Assembly: GCA_018136815.1 (NCBI GenBank) | Contig: CM030937.1 | Location: 2,655,820 to 2,719,819, forward strand | Direction: 5' to 3' | Length of the DNA: 64,000 nt | From: Isochrysis galbana | Lineage: Eukaryota; Haptophyta; Isochrysidales; Isochrysidaceae | The notes under the pieces: model-generated | Databases searched by the model: none | The model's input: the letters and a program-made list of their open reading frames with translations, nothing else | What the model was told of the DNA's origin: nothing | Translations under genes and position numbers: made by a program | Part shown: in pieces, positions 51,723-63,747 of the stretch | Layout of the letters: each line of letters begins with the position of its first letter | How positions within the stretch are numbered: position 1 is the stretch's first letter

Positions 51723-53115
51723 GGTCCGCTTCATGACTTTCTCTATGCTGTTAGACTTGGATCTGACATGCACTCTAGGACAAGAGACGATCCATGACAG
51801 AGCAGTTGCCGGGATCCTCGAGCATCCCTACAAACGATCATCGATCATGCTAGCTCTGTCTTCTATAGAAGGCTTTTCTCCTGTCAAGTTGAGCGCACAG
51901 CGCGGCGACCCCAATCCGCTCTTATCTCTCCCTGCAATCCCCATTTCCCGCTCGTCTCGCTTTTCATGCAACCTACCCTTCCGATCCTGACTCAAGCAAT
52001 CCAACCATCCATCGCATTTGGAGAATATATGGATACCATCTTATGGTGACGCCATGGCTATCACGCGTCGGCTTGCGTCTTCGCAAACTGCAGCCTCGTG
52101 CCGCAGAACTAGACCTCATCATATTCCGTGGTACGCCACAATACCGATGTACCTACCGCGCCGGACTTGTTGCTCCGACGGTTGCAGCCTGAGTTGCCAG
52201 CCGTGGCCGGTGGCGCTGACCCGTGACGCGATTTCTTGTGCAATGGACGTGCGACAAGCTTGATTTCATAAGCGGCGTCGAAAGCTCCGCTTCTCCGCCA
52301 GTATGACGTACTCGCCGGGCTGGTAGGACAGTTGCAGTCAGGCCTCGCTATGGTCAACTCGCCCACATAGTGCCGTTGGACTCGACACTCCACCTTCCGA
52401 GGCATGTTCATGTTTCATCCATCGTCGACAAGCATGGTGTGACGTCAATTGTGCTCCTCTGTCGGTATGTGCGGGATCATGTGGCATTTCGAGGGTCTAG
52501 CATCGAGGTACGTGACGTACCCGCGAGAAGGCGCAATGCATCGCCCGTCTTTCGCGATCGCACACCCCTTGCCAGTCTCCAACATCCCTTGCCAGTCGCA
52601 CATACAGACGGTCATGTCTTTTGTTGCGGGCTACATGGACATGAGCGAGCTGCTCCCCTTTTGTTGTGTAGTCGTGGCCGTGGATGGGCACTGTGCTTCA
52701 TATCGTGGCGCGCGCTTGCACGAGCGCTTATGTATGTGCGTGCGCGTGCGCGCGCGCGAGCATCTGGTGTCGTTGCGTGTGGTCGGTTGCGCGGAACAAT
52801 AACCCCCACTAGGTTGGTAAGTGTTGATGTTGAATGCGCACCGACTTCGCGGTTCGATTATGAAGAGTGAATAGGGAGTGCTCGGGCCGTTGTAGGAGGC
52901 AAATCGCTTCTTTGATAGGTCCTTTATAGTACGACCGCGGCCGTTCGCCTGTGTCTATGCAGGCGCCATCGTTACAGCCCTTCCACTTCCAGACTATTAA
53001 GATAAAGACTTAGGACTGGTAGAAAAACTCAAGTAAAAAGTCTCGCCTCGCGCGTGGCAATGCGCTTCTATTTTGAATTTTGCTACCGCGCCTCTGCTCC
53101 TTCCTTTCCCCTCTC
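51723..53115. other. Intergenic region
   Basis: 1.4 kb without a supportable gene; scattered short frames have no conserved motif. A G/C alternating run lies at 52735-52760. Confidence 0.45.
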
Positions 53116-53153
53116 CAACCTGCCTTGCGGCGACTCCCCTCGTGCGCTACTTG
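53116..53153 (+). repeat. CCTGCCTTGCGG dispersed motif, copy 2
   Basis: ACCTGCCTTGCGGCGACTCC then CCTCGTGCGCTAC; see 20006 and 60952. Confidence 0.6.
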
Positions 53154-53257
53154 GGGGCCGGCGGGATTTGTTTGGCGGGATGCGTCCCGGCCCCTAGCGG
53201 TAGGGTTCCCTCGCCTTCCTCGCGTTCCGCTAAGTGGTCGGTGTTGTCGTGTTTGAT

Positions 53258-53870
53258 CTTGGGGGGGGGGGGGGGGGGCACCATTTCTCACAACATGCCA
53301 TTGGGGAGATGTGCAAACCCCCCCTCTCCGTCTCTCCACTCTCTCCCATCGCTCTCCCTCTCTCCCTGCGGCGCGTGCCGCCAAGAGGCGCGCCATGGCA
53401 TGCCATGACCTATCTATGGTCAGAGGTCCTGTGGGGGCTCCCAGCCAGAGGGCAAGCAAGGGCAGCTCAGGGGGCAGTGGAGACTGGGGCTCAGTCAGCC
53501 CCTGCCCCCCCCCTTGCCTCTCCCCTCTCCCACGCTCGCCTCGCTGGCCATGGGCGAGCCGCCCAGAGGCCCCTGTATGCGCCTGGCGACCAGGACCAGG
53601 GACAGCGGGGGAGTCAGCTCGAGGGCAGGCCCCATGCGGGCGTGGGAGTGTGATTCGCAGCCCACGACCACTAGCCACTAGGTCGGGGTCTGGGCCAGAA
53701 TGATGATTGCCCAGCCCCTGCCAGAAGGCAGGGGCTGAGGTCTGAGGTTGGTTGCCGTTGGTTGAAGAAGTTGATGTATGGGCGCCCACCCCAAGGGGTG
53801 TCCGTGATGGAGTGAGGGTGAGGGGGGCGCGAGGCCCTCATTGACTCCCACTTATAAAAGTAGGTTGCGC
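53258..53870 (-). mobile_element. Family A retroposon-like repeat, minus orientation
   Basis: The reverse complement of 53281-53868 aligns with 40572-41060: terminal CAACCTACTTTTATAAGTGG, then GCCTCGCGCCCCCCTC, CAGCCCCTGCC, GCCTGCCCTCGAGCTGACTC, GGCCAGCGAGGCGAGCGTGG and GTTTGCACATCTCCCC. Beyond 53258 the two copies diverge. A (GCTACT)n run abuts the terminus at 53870. Non-coding. Confidence 0.75.
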
Positions 53871-54392
53871 TACTGCTACTGCTACTACGCCCATGCGCGT
53901 GTGCCATGTACTACGTACCACCCACTACGCCCACTACCCCAGCACTGGGCTTGCGGCACGACGTCACCACCCCCATGACGTACCGCAGTAAACACACAAG
54001 GCACGCGCTATCGCACGTCCTCCAAACCCCAACCCTCATACAAACCTCCAGTCCAGTACCACCGTGGGGTGGGGGTGGGGGGCGAACCATTGGCGGGTCG
54101 TGCAGATGAGAGCGAGAAGCCCTTAGCAGTTAGCGGGCGTTATGGCCCAAGAGCAGAGCCGGGGCGCTAGAAGTGCCATGTCCCGTGTACGGGCAGTACT
54201 AATAGCCCGAAATCTTCGAGACAAATTGTTCTCGCTCACACCGGCCCCGAGCGATACAAATTGCCCCCACTGACCTACGAGCCGTGCTCCCTCCCGCGGT
54301 CCAGCATGCGTGCATATGCAGCTATGCAGCGCTATAACATGCCATCTCCCTGCCTAGTCTATCTTCGTCCTTCATCACCACAATCACTCAAT
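53871..54392. other. Intergenic region
   Basis: No gene recognised. Confidence 0.4.
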
Positions 54393-55469
54393 TTATGTGT
54401 GCTCGCATGATGGGCGCATGGAATCAGCGTGCAATTGAGCCTCAGCTCGCATATTATACGCCACGATAGCAGCAGCGTGCGTTTGTGGCGCGTCTGCATC
54501 GAGGAGAGAAAGGAGCACCTGACCGGGAATCGGCTCTCTACTAAGAAGCCATTTGCTTTGCAATGCTTGTAGGGCGCTCGCGCGGGCCATTGGGTCGTAA
54601 CAGATCAGCCTCTCCAAACACTCGATCGCATCATCCGGCGCATGTGGAAGCGCGGCTCCAAGCGGCACCGGTTCGCGTGCTGGGATGTCCAGCTTGTCGA
54701 AGTCAGGCATTGCACTCACGCCTGGCCAGCGTGCCTCTGTTGGGGATCCCAAGAGAAGGACTACCCTGAAGATTTGGTCAATGTCTGACGAGCCGGTCAG
54801 CATAGGAGACACAGAAAATAGCTGTGCGATCACACAACCCGCAGCCCACATATCGACGCCCTCGCCGTAGTTCCGCGAGCCCAAGAGTAGCTCTGGAGCT
54901 CGGTACCACCTGGTGCCCACATGAGCCGTGAGCTCACCACCAGCACCCGCAGCTGCAGCGGCGGCGGCGTCCCCAGCATGTTCGTCCAGCATATGGCTTG
55001 GGGAGAGACGTGCCTGCCCGAAGTCACCAATCTGAAGGCAGCCGTCCGGACCAAAAAGTAAATTCGCCGGCTTGATGTCTCGGTGGATGAGGCCGGCAGC
55101 ATGGCACGCAGCGAGCCCACACAGGATCTGCGCAGCAACGTCCTGGGCGGCGACATCTGGCACCGGCAGCGCGCGACGGTCGAGGAGTGCGTGAAGCGAG
55201 GCGTGCATGAAAGGCAGGACAAACACGATGTTGGCGCCGTGCGTGTACGAGCCGATCAACTGCATCACGTTCGGGTGCTCGACCGCCTGCAGAGCGAGCA
55301 ACTCGCGAAGTGCTGTGAGAGGCAGAGCGCGCACGTCGCGCAGCCGAACCTTCTTGAGGGCGACGGCGCGTCCGGAGCAGCCGTCAAGGGCTCGGAACAC
55401 CTGGCCGAACGAGCCCTCCCCCAGCTTGTCGAGCACACGGTAGCGCCGTGCGGAGTGCTCCGCCTCCAT
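54393..55469 (-). CDS. CDK20: Cyclin-dependent kinase 20 (CCRK)-like protein kinase
   Basis: Intronless, 358 residues from ATG 55469. The Gly loop GEGSFG is at 17-22, with Lys39 in VALKK. PLTALRE at 50-56 takes the place of PSTAIRE. The catalytic HRDIKPAN has Asp131, and DFG is at 149-151. An activation segment ends TAHVGTRWYRAPELLLGSRN, followed by GEGVDMWAAGCVIAQLF. LLLGSPTEARWPGVSAMPDF matches CDK20/CCRK better than the cell-cycle CDKs. In flagellates the CDK20 orthologue controls cilium length and assembly. An Ala/Gly-rich insertion of about 20 residues (160-179) sits between DFG and the T-loop. All catalytic residues are present; the subfamily is an inference. Confidence 0.85.
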   Translation of the reverse strand: MEAEHSARRYRVLDKLGEGSFGQVFRALDGCSGRAVALKKVRLRDVRALPLTALRELLALQAVEHPNVMQLIGSYTHGANIVFVLPFMHASLHALLDRRALPVPDVAAQDVAAQILCGLAACHAAGLIHRDIKPANLLFGPDGCLQIGDFGQARLSPSHMLDEHAGDAAAAAAAGAGGELTAHVGTRWYRAPELLLGSRNYGEGVDMWAAGCVIAQLFSVSPMLTGSSDIDQIFRVVLLLGSPTEARWPGVSAMPDFDKLDIPAREPVPLGAALPHAPDDAIECLERLICYDPMARASALQALQSKWLLSREPIPGQVLLSLLDADAPQTHAAAIVAYNMRAEAQLHADSMRPSCEHT

Positions 55470-55708
55470 CGGCGCGGCGGTTGCAGCCGGCCACCGTCGG
55501 CAAAGCCGAGCGTAGAGACACTCTCTCCATTGTAGTACTAGTAGGTCTATTCTACTCTAGAGTAGAGGAGTATTCCCAGAGGGGAAGTAGATACTCCTAT
55601 GTACGTTTGTTCATATGAATATTCTCGTGTTGTGAACACCGCGACCTGATGTTTTCGTTTGTTTACAAAACTACCTTACGTGTCGATGGCTCCGAACACT
55701 GCATAACT

Positions 55709-56203
55709 CTTTACTGCCGGGAGCGCAGCATGCAAATGGATGCTTGGAAGTTTCGTTTTTTGAGGTGAGAGAAGAGAGGAAGACATGTTCAACGATATAA
55801 GCATAAGCGACGTTTTCCGCAAAGAAAAAGAGATGACCAAATTTTTCCCGATCCCCCCCCCCCCCCCCCTTCTCCCTCCCAGTCCCACTCCGTTGCGTCG
55901 CGCCGCCCTCCCCTCGCCCCTCCGCCGCCCCATACCTCTTTCTAACGTGCACACCTGGATTATTTGGATTTGGTAAACTGAAGCATCCAAATGGCAAATG
56001 GCAAATGGCTGCTTCGCCCCAGGGCCTATTTTCTCCATAATTCCATACTACAATCTCGACCTATTGTGTTGTGAATGGGTGGGAGTGTGGGGAAGGATGT
56101 CCCTGAGGCTCCCCCAGCACCTCATGGGCACCCGTCAAGGCGTTGGCGAGCAGGGACGAAATATGTCGCTTGAAGCATCCATTTGCATGCTCCGGCAGTA
56201 AAC
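55709..56203. mobile_element. Segment bounded by 35-40 bp inverted repeats
   Basis: TTTACTGCCGGGAGCGCAGC then ATGCAAATGGATGCTT at the left mirrors AAGCATCCATTTGCATGCTC then CGGCAGTAAA at the right. The interior has a triple CAAATGG at 55988-56012 and a poly-C run, and no gene. Size and structure are MITE-like; no clear target duplication is visible. Confidence 0.5.
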
Positions 56204-56659
56204 AGTTAATAGAGTAGAGTACCCTCCCTTAGAATGGGAGGAAAGTAGAGGGAGTAGAGAGATGGGGTGAGAGATGCAGAGCGGAGCGAGCGCGCTTCCC
56301 ATCTTCCCATCCTGTTTTTCTCCCCCCACTGCCCGCCGGCCGCGCCGCGCGGGGGCCCGGCCACCGAAAGGGTCGTCGCCAAGCAGCCCCGCCCGTCGAC
56401 GGCCACTTGAAGAGCGGAATAAAGGGGGCCAAACACATTAGAGAATGTCTCGGTTGGCGGATGGGTTGCGCTCGCGACAAACGGGCCTCCTCTCAGGATG
56501 AAGATAGACAGACACACATTCCCTTTAAATGCGTGTCTCGTGCAACTTCAAAGATGCCTCGGAGGCTATGAGTGGGAATATAGTGAACGGAGCGGTTGGA
56601 GAGGGAAGAAACAGCCTGCGCAGGGACCGCGCGAGCGCAGCAGGAGAGCGGCTGGCGCC

Positions 56660-56790
56660 AGCCTCCCCCCACTCCAACCCCCCTTCCACCCCCCCTTCCA
56701 AACCCCCCTCTGCGCCCCTCCTCCCTTCCCACCCCGCCACGCCCCTCGCTGCCGCTCCTGGGATGCTCAGTCTACCCTCCCGCTCGTCGC
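56660..56790 (+). promoter_or_regulatory. Pyrimidine-rich upstream tract of NAMPT
   Basis: C/T-rich sequence of about 100 bp, ending in TCGTCGCAG 6 bp before the start ATG, so a 5'UTR intron acceptor is possible. Confidence 0.4.
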
Positions 56791-56798
56791 AGGCCGCC

Positions 56799-58627
<1,829 letters not shown>

Positions 58628-59005
58628 ATCACTGACTGTGACGTCTTAATTCGAGGTGCGCTCTCAGAATTTAGAGATTGGCATCTGCCTCCTTGCGGGC
58701 TGCCCGAGTAAGCTGTTGCAAGCGTGCGGGGCGTTGCGGCACGAGGTTGGTGCCACACGCCGTCCTGCTCGCGTCGCACATGGCAAGCATCGGACACTCA
58801 TCGTCGTGGACCTATGTGGCCAAGCCTATGCATGTTGCGCAAGATGGTGGGCATCGACACGCACGTGCACCGACGCTGCCCGTGGCATCCGCAGTCACGA
58901 TGTGAATGATTGTCATGTCCCATGTGCATTGGCATCTGCGACTGCTGCTACTAATATAGCTCTAAGTCGACACCTATTATGATATAATAGCGAGAATGCT
59001 TGTCA
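58628..59005. other. Intergenic region after NAMPT
   Basis: Probable 3'UTR; no other feature. Confidence 0.4.
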
Positions 59006-59475
59006 ACAGCTAAGTTCATACTTAGTTGAGCATGGGGGGGGGGGGGCTCCCCGCTCAGCTCCCAAGCTCCAATTCCCCTCGGGGGGGCCTGTCGGTCATC
59101 CCCATGCTCTGCCATTTACGGTTGCTACGGCATGACCTAGGCACTCACATCAAACACCACACACCACCCAGACCTCTAGTTGGCGCGGGTCGCGATTCGC
59201 ACTCCCACGCCTGCGCTGGGCCTGCCCTCGAGCCGAGTCACCCCATCCCTGGTGACTGGTGACCGCCAGGCATGCGCAAGATACAGGCGGCAGCCCTCCT
59301 CCCTCCTGGGCGGCACCGCCATGCACACAAGGCCAGCGAGGCGCGAGGCGAGCGTGGGAGAGGAGGGCCAGGGGGGGACAGGGGCTGAGCCCCAGCCTCG
59401 ACTGCCCCCTGAGCTGCCTCTGCCGGCCCCTTGGGGGCCCTCAGAGGACCTTGGAGAGCAGGCCACGTGTGGCAT
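59006..59475 (+). mobile_element. Family A retroposon-like repeat
   Basis: Starts CAGCTAAGTTCATACTTAG, then a poly-G run. From 59180 it matches 40725-40945: CGCACTCCCACGCC, CTGGGCCTGCCCTCGAG, GCGAGCGTGGGAGAGG, GACTGCCCCCTGAGCTGCC and GGAGAGCAGGCCA. Confidence 0.7.
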
Positions 59476-59859
59476 GGGAAGACAGAAGACATCCCAAAAA
59501 AAGAATAGATATAGGCGACTTAAGGCCCGTATTCCACATAAGACATAAGCGACAAAGGTGGGCTTAAACCCAGCGAGGAGCTAGCAGCTAGCAGAGCTAG
59601 CCACCAAGCTGAGGATCGCGCACGTTGTCGAAGAGACCGAGGAGCGAGGCAACGTAGACGAATAAACGCCACTAATACAACCAGCAAGGGAGGGCACCAC
59701 TAGAGGCACTGCGATCCAGTCGGGACCCAACCAACAACTAAAACACGGCCGCGAGGACGAGACATACGATAGAGAAAGAGAAAGGCCAAAAGGCCTGCCC
59801 GGACCCCACACTCCAAACCAGGCCTCAAGTAGGTAGTGCACCGAGGCCGGACCCCGGAA

Positions 59860-59988
59860 ACCAAAGAAAAAGGAAAGAAGGGGGGCAGGGGAGGAGGTGG
59901 AGGGAGGGAAGATGAGGGCGTTGGAAATAGAGATGGATAGCCCTGTGGACGGTAGGTGTATAGCCCTGAATCTTCAGATGTTTTTATA
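59860..59988 (+). repeat. CATCTGAAGATTC family terminus, plus orientation
   Basis: GGGGGGCAGGGGAGGAGGTG then GAGGGAGGGAAG..GGCG and TAGCCCTGAATCTTCAGATG then a T run. It is close to 44360-44486. No gene between 59475 and here. Confidence 0.7.
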
Positions 59989-60542
59989 ACAATAGGACTA
60001 ATTATCATCAGACGCATGCGCAGCTACCTTTTGCCGGTGAGACTTTTGCTACACAAAAGTGAATCATGCAAAGTGCTCCTGGCTCCTGGGGGGTTATGTA
60101 AAGCACACCATGCTCTGCAGCCCCCACAATTGACCCCTAGGTGCCCCCTAGTGCGATATGCATGCCCTCAACCAAGCGTCGCGATCATTGCATAAAATTC
60201 TCTCTCCGACTTGCCGTATACGTATACATCCTGCGGGCCGCGGATTTTCGTCGAGACACGCCGTGCCAGAACAAATCTGCACCTTGTCAAAGTACAGGAG
60301 AGAGGAGGAGGAGAGCGCCGGGGCGATCACAGGACGTGTGGACCATTGCCGGTTGCTCCAGGCTCCAGGTCTGCCCCTGCAATGTGGGAACCCCCAAAGG
60401 GTACCCCACCCAGCAGACCCATTATTGCTGCTCGTCCGCCGTTGAGAGTCACCCCCCTCAGACACTCCCGCGAGCCTACATTCTCCGTGACTGTATACTG
60501 TATGCTCTGCCTGCGCCACACCGGCCACCGTCTCCTCATCCT

Positions 60543-60622
60543 CTTCAAGGCCGCACAACTAGTAGGCGTGTAGCCCAGAAGCCAGAAGCCCAGATGTTTT
60601 TTTTTTCTTCAAGGCCGCACAA
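60543..60622 (+). mobile_element. 48-bp insertion with 16-bp target duplication
   Basis: CTTCAAGGCCGCACAA at 60543-60558 is repeated at 60607-60622. Between them are 48 bp, starting CTAGTAGGCGTGTAGCCCAG and ending CAGATG plus ten T, which is the extreme terminus of the CATCTGAAGATTC family. The structure is that of a severely truncated retroposon insertion. Confidence 0.75.
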
Positions 60623-61250
60623 TAGGCGAAGCCATGCCGACATCGTCGCCTTCTCGCACGCTCAACCTGCATGACGGCATGACACTCATGACGTGCAATG
60701 GCAATGGCTACGGCCGCGGCCCGGGCATCGCGCGTCGCAGCAGCGGCCCCTGCGCCTCCTCTAAGCTCGGCTAGGAGTGTGTAGAGCGGGTCATCGAATG
60801 CGAGATGCCATGCATGGCCCCCAGTCCTCGGTCCTCAGTGAAGGCCAGAGAGATCCCCTTTGGCGGCCGCGCGCACCCGCCGCCCACCCACTAAGTAGCC
60901 CCTTAAAGAAAACATGGAACATGGGGAACCACCTTCCACCTTGAGCGTAGAGCACGAGGGGAGTTGCCGCAAGGCGGGTAGTGAGGGAGCTGAAGGGAGA
61001 AGGGCTTGGCTGCGTAAATGAGACCCAGTGCCACGTGTGCGTGTGAGGCGAGACTATTAAAGGTTTTTTTTTACAAAATGGTTGGCACCGCTACGGAGGG
61101 AGGCCATAGAGAGGCACATAATTCTTCACTATCATCACAACAATCGATGCGTCGCTAAGCGACCCCAGGTTGACAAGCGGGACACTGACAAACGTGGCTT
61201 GGGCCGGCTCACAGCATCGCCATCAACCATCCAACAGACAGAAGGCACGT
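60623..61250. other. Region downstream of EFL
   Basis: Includes an inverted copy of the CCTGCCTTGCGG motif at about 60952-60990 and a T9 run at 61064. Part is the EFL 3'UTR. No other gene. Confidence 0.45.
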
Positions 61251-62681
61251 TTACTTCTTCTTGGCCTTCTTGTCCTCCTCCGGCGGCATGTCAGCCTTGG
61301 CTGTGACGGACACGACCTTGCCAAGCATGACGGCAGTGTTGCCATCGAGGAAGGCAATGCGCGACAGACCCTCGCAATTCTTGAAAGAGTCGACGACGAG
61401 CGGCTGCTGCGGGCGGAAGGTAACCTGGGCCATCTCGTTCGACTTGAGCGAGTGCGGCGACTCCATCTTCTTGCCACCAGTCTCCTTACCGACCTTGAAA
61501 ACGAACGCAGTGGCGCGGCAGGCAGCACGACCGCAGCGCACGAAACCAATGGGCGAGTATCCAAGCTTGATCTCACCGGGGATGTCGAGCGTTTGGATCT
61601 GGGCGTCGAATTGGCCGACCTGATCGAGCGACTTGTCCTTCTTGTAGATCATGACATCGCCGACACGGGGCATGTTCTGCTTCTCCAGGCCCTTGATGTT
61701 GAGGCCAACATTGTCACCAGGCTTGGCAACCTCGTGGCGCGTATGGTGCATCTCGATCGTGAAAACCTTGCCAGCGCACGCATTGGCGGCAGTGTGGGTC
61801 GGCATGAAGATAACTTCCTCGTTGGGCTTGACGAGGCCCTGCTCAATGCGGCCAGCAAGCACATCACCAACACCCTTGATCTTGTAGATGCCAGAGATGG
61901 GCATGCGCATGGGCGCAGTCTCGTTGCGGCCCGGCGGCGAGCACATGTCGTTGAGGCAGTCGTAGAGGGTGTGGATGTGAATCTTCTCCTTATTGGGCAT
62001 AAGCACGTCCTGTCCGGTCCACCAGCTCATGTTCTCAGACTTCTTGTTGAGGTTGTCGCCCATCCAGCCCGAGATGGGGAGGACCGGCACGGAGTTCTCA
62101 ACGAAGTCCTTTTTCCAGCCGACCTTGATAAGCATATTCTTCATCTCTCCGCCAACCTCATCGTAGCGTGCCTTCTTGTAGCCCGCAACGTCGGTGTCCA
62201 TCTTGTTGACGCCAATGATGAGCTGCTTGACGCCAAGAAGGTTGATGAGGCGCGCATGCTGACGCGATTGACCCTGCACCTCACCAGCCTTGTGGTTGCC
62301 CTTCTGGATGGCAGTGGTGAAGTTACCATCGGCCGGCACCATGAGGAGGGCGACGTCAGCCTGGGCGGCGCCGGAAATCATATTCTTGATAAAGTCACGG
62401 TGACCGGGGGCGTCAATAATGGTGTAATGCCACTTCTCAGTGAAGAACTCCTTGGTGGTGCACGAGATCGTCACACCACGCTCACGCTCCTCCTTTTGGC
62501 GATCCATGTAGAAGGCGAAGGCGAACGAAGACTTGCCAAGGCGGTCGGCCTCCGCCTTCAGCTTCTCCATCTCACGCTCTGGAATACCGCCGAGCTCGAA
62601 GAGAAGGCGGCCAGTGGTGGTCGACTTGCCAGAGTCGACGTGGCCACAGATAACAATCGACATGTGGTCCTTCTCAGTCAT
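61251..62681 (-). CDS. EFL: Elongation factor-like GTPase (EFL)
   Basis: 476 residues, intronless coding region from ATG 62681. Delivers aminoacyl-tRNA to the ribosome in eukaryotes that lack EF-1alpha. G1 GHVDSGKS at 13-20, DAPGHRDFIKNM and NKMD are intact. Distinguishing EFL features are GRLLFELGGIPEREMEKLK, SCTTKEFFTEKWHYTIIDAP, QSRQHARLINLLGVKQLIIG and VGWKKDFVENSVPVLPISGW, where EF-1alpha has quite different segments. It ends in a Lys-rich tail. Strong codon bias to C-ending codons fits high expression. Just upstream, CTAATCAGCAG precedes the ATG by two bases, suggesting a 5'UTR intron. The long opposite-strand frame is a shadow of that bias. Confidence 0.95.
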   Translation of the reverse strand: MTEKDHMSIVICGHVDSGKSTTTGRLLFELGGIPEREMEKLKAEADRLGKSSFAFAFYMDRQKEERERGVTISCTTKEFFTEKWHYTIIDAPGHRDFIKNMISGAAQADVALLMVPADGNFTTAIQKGNHKAGEVQGQSRQHARLINLLGVKQLIIGVNKMDTDVAGYKKARYDEVGGEMKNMLIKVGWKKDFVENSVPVLPISGWMGDNLNKKSENMSWWTGQDVLMPNKEKIHIHTLYDCLNDMCSPPGRNETAPMRMPISGIYKIKGVGDVLAGRIEQGLVKPNEEVIFMPTHTAANACAGKVFTIEMHHTRHEVAKPGDNVGLNIKGLEKQNMPRVGDVMIYKKDKSLDQVGQFDAQIQTLDIPGEIKLGYSPIGFVRCGRAACRATAFVFKVGKETGGKKMESPHSLKSNEMAQVTFRPQQPLVVDSFKNCEGLSRIAFLDGNTAVMLGKVVSVTAKADMPPEEDKKAKKK

Positions 62682-62944
62682 GTCTGCTGATTAGCAGGAG
62701 AGATTCTGCGATGGCGAGGCGATGTGACGATGTTAAATATTATGAGTAGGCGCGCTGCTTTTCCCCGAACTAAGAAGGAGGGGCATGCTGAGGACTTGGG
62801 AACCAGTCGAAGGCGTGTCCACACCGCAGACACTCGGTGGGCGGCACAGACACGGGCATGCATCGAGCCCTCCGTGAAAGGTCTGTCGAGAGAAGAGCAG
62901 CGTTCCAATCCATTCTCTCAACGCCGCGCGAACACGCTAGCCGG

Positions 62945-63140
62945 CTCATGGATCAGAGAAAAGGAGGGCGGGGAGAGGAAGCGGGGGGAGGAGGGGGGAA
63001 GGGCAGGCCCTCACCCTTTGCGGCAGGAGAGGAAAGGCCCCAGAGACGTAGCCTGGAGATGGGCACGAAGTCGCCCCCCCCCCCCCCCCTCGACTCCCTC
63101 TCCCGCCCCCCCCCCCTCCCCCCCCCCCCCCGGTGCTCCC
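62945..63140. repeat. Low-complexity G- and C-rich runs upstream of EFL
   Basis: Purine-rich on the plus strand at 62950-63010 (pyrimidine-rich on the EFL coding strand), then several poly-C runs at 63074-63134. 63141-63747 has no recognisable feature. Confidence 0.7.
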
Positions 63141-63747
63141 CCGCGAGACGCGAAGTTTGACCGGAGGATAACCTTCCATTCTACTCGCCTCGCCCCCTCG
63201 CGGGGTCGGCGCGACGGCTCGACTCTAGACTCGACATCTAACATAAAGTTCGAAACTTCTAATACTACTCTAGTAGCCTATTTTCTATTTTTCACGTTTC
63301 CAGCGTGTTTTGAACACCGCCGTCCGCCGCTGTCGCCCCGTCGCCCCTTGTTTCACGCTTCCATGCGCGCACTCTCTGTGGGGTAGTGGGGTAACTGGAG
63401 TCTGGCGTGGTCTAGACTGATATTATCATTTGTGCTAGTGCCGTCTGCTAGCTGCTAGCTCCACCCTCCACCCTCCACCCCCACCCCAAGAAATTCGAAA
63501 TTCTTCATTCTTGATAATTCTTGTAGGGCGTAGGGCGGTCATCAAACACTGATTTATAACTACTAATACTAACATGTGGGGGGGACTGCATTTTTTGACC
63601 GTCCCCCAAAGCCCATAAAAAAATCCCAGGCGCCAGGCGGGGCTCACCTGCCGCCGCGAAAAATTAAAAATTCCCGAGGAAAATTATGGTGGGTTTTACG
63701 TTTTACCGCCCCCCTCGCCCCTCGCCCCCCCCCTTCTGCACACGCGC

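Noticed and set aside
61170-62690. 506-codon frame opposite EFL
   Set aside because: Same effect; the minus strand encodes a complete conserved GTPase.
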